NCBI GenBank assembly: GCA_025358235.1
Contig: JANYKH010000123.1
Span: 1 to 5,665, forward strand
From: Chloroflexota bacterium
Lineage (GTDB): Bacteria > Chloroflexota > Dehalococcoidia > Dehalococcoidales > RBG-16-60-22
Direction: 5' to 3'
DNA: 5,665 nt
This document shows, piece by piece, positions 5,292 through 5,665 of the stretch. Position 1 is the first letter of the stretch, and each line of letters starts with the position of its first letter. The position numbers were made by a program, and so were the translations under genes. The notes beneath the pieces were generated by a model. The model was given only the letters and a program-made list of their open reading frames with translations. It made no database searches and was not told the origin of the DNA.

Positions 5292-5665
5292 CTACTCCAT
5301 TATTTCCAGGAAACCCTGCAATCTGGTTTTCAACTGGGCCAAGGCTGTCTCGCTGTATACCGGCTCGATGAAGATCGTCGGATAACCCAGACTTTCCATG
5401 TAGCTCTTGATTTCTGGGGCTTCAAAACCGTGCGTATCACAGTAGCGCATAGCCTCCAGAATAACCCCCTTGACCTTCCATTTTTCGGCGTAATCTTTAA
5501 GATAACTGAATCTGAACTCCAGATCAGCCCCGTAATCTTTCTTGGACGTTGCGCCAATGTTCTTTTCAAAGCAGGTGCGCGGGCACTTGATACCCGTCAG
5601 GTAATGTTCTGATATCCCGTCCAGCGGGTCCCCGGTTACCGGCACATCGGCGAAGTAAGCGCGGC
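5292..5665 (-). CDS. 2-hydroxyacyl-CoA dehydratase / benzoyl-CoA reductase-type subunit (HgdB/BcrB/C-like), C-terminal 123 residues only
   Basis: The frame is open from the right edge to a TAG at 5292-5294; the GTG at 5643-5645 is internal (upstream in-frame residues AYFAD), so the start lies outside the window. The visible part matches the C-terminal domain of the 2-hydroxyglutaryl-CoA dehydratase D-component family. It has KCPRTCFEK (Cys codons at 5583-5585 and 5571-5573), then VKGVILEAMRYCDTHGFE (Cys codon 5439-5441), LGYPTIFIE, and the closing LAQLKTRLQGFLE. Known members bind a [4Fe-4S] cluster, work as paired subunits and dehydrate (R)-2-hydroxyacyl-CoA or reduce aromatic acyl-CoA after activation by an ATP-dependent ASKHA iron-sulfur activase. 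The activase and partner subunit are not visible here and might lie upstream to the right. The reaction cannot be narrowed from this fragment. The gene converges on the GNAT gene and ends in the hairpin at 5235-5264. Confidence 0.82.
   Translation of the reverse strand, partial: RAYFADVPVTGDPLDGISEHYLTGIKCPRTCFEKNIGATSKKDYGADLEFRFSYLKDYAEKWKVKGVILEAMRYCDTHGFEAPEIKSYMESLGYPTIFIEPVYSETALAQLKTRLQGFLEIME

Noticed and set aside
5643..5645. GTG at 5643-5645 as the start of a 117-residue stand-alone protein
   Set aside because: The frame continues upstream to the window edge, and the family's N-terminal domains are missing, so this is the end of a longer gene.

Overview
The window (about 50% GC, densely coded) looks like part of the chromosome of a strictly anaerobic bacterium with corrinoid-dependent one-carbon (methyl) metabolism. 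A Clostridia/Peptococcaceae-type acetogen, sulfate reducer or syntroph, or a Chloroflexota relative, would fit. This is inferred from gene families only; there is no rRNA or other taxonomic marker. No tRNA, rRNA, CRISPR array or insertion sequence was seen.

Layout. Bases 1-1658 (minus) hold most of a RACo-type reductive activator of corrinoid proteins: an N-terminal [2Fe-2S] domain followed by an ASKHA-type ATPase (DUF4445 region). It is cut by the left edge. A 166-bp AT-rich spacer separates it from a divergent two-gene plus-strand unit: a DUF1638 protein (1825-2493) and a pterin-binding methyltetrahydrofolate:corrinoid methyltransferase-like protein (2536-3384). The spacer carries a good sigma70-type promoter for the plus-strand unit, and a perfect 5-6-5 dyad overlaps its -35 box. 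Two bases after the methyltransferase stop comes the stop of a convergent MFS transporter (3387-4640, minus; oxalate/formate or monocarboxylate-porter-like). A 150-bp spacer with weak promoter-like elements on both strands leads to a GNAT acetyltransferase (4791-5228, plus). A strong hairpin (5235-5264) then separates it from the C-terminal end of a 2-hydroxyacyl-CoA dehydratase/benzoyl-CoA reductase-type subunit (5292 to the right edge, minus).

How the genes may work together. RACo proteins use ATP to return corrinoid proteins from inactive Co(II) to active Co(I). Pterin-dependent methyltransferases move methyl groups between a corrinoid protein and tetrahydrofolate. DUF1638 proteins recur beside such systems but have no assigned function. 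The first three genes therefore look like a corrinoid methyl-transfer module whose corrinoid protein and substrate-specific methyltransferase are not in the window; they may lie beyond the left edge. The MFS carrier might import a substrate or export an acid, but nothing in the sequence fixes its substrate. The GNAT and dehydratase genes appear to be separate transcription units. Nothing here is clearly a new system; the DUF1638 protein and its dyad-bearing promoter are the least explained elements.
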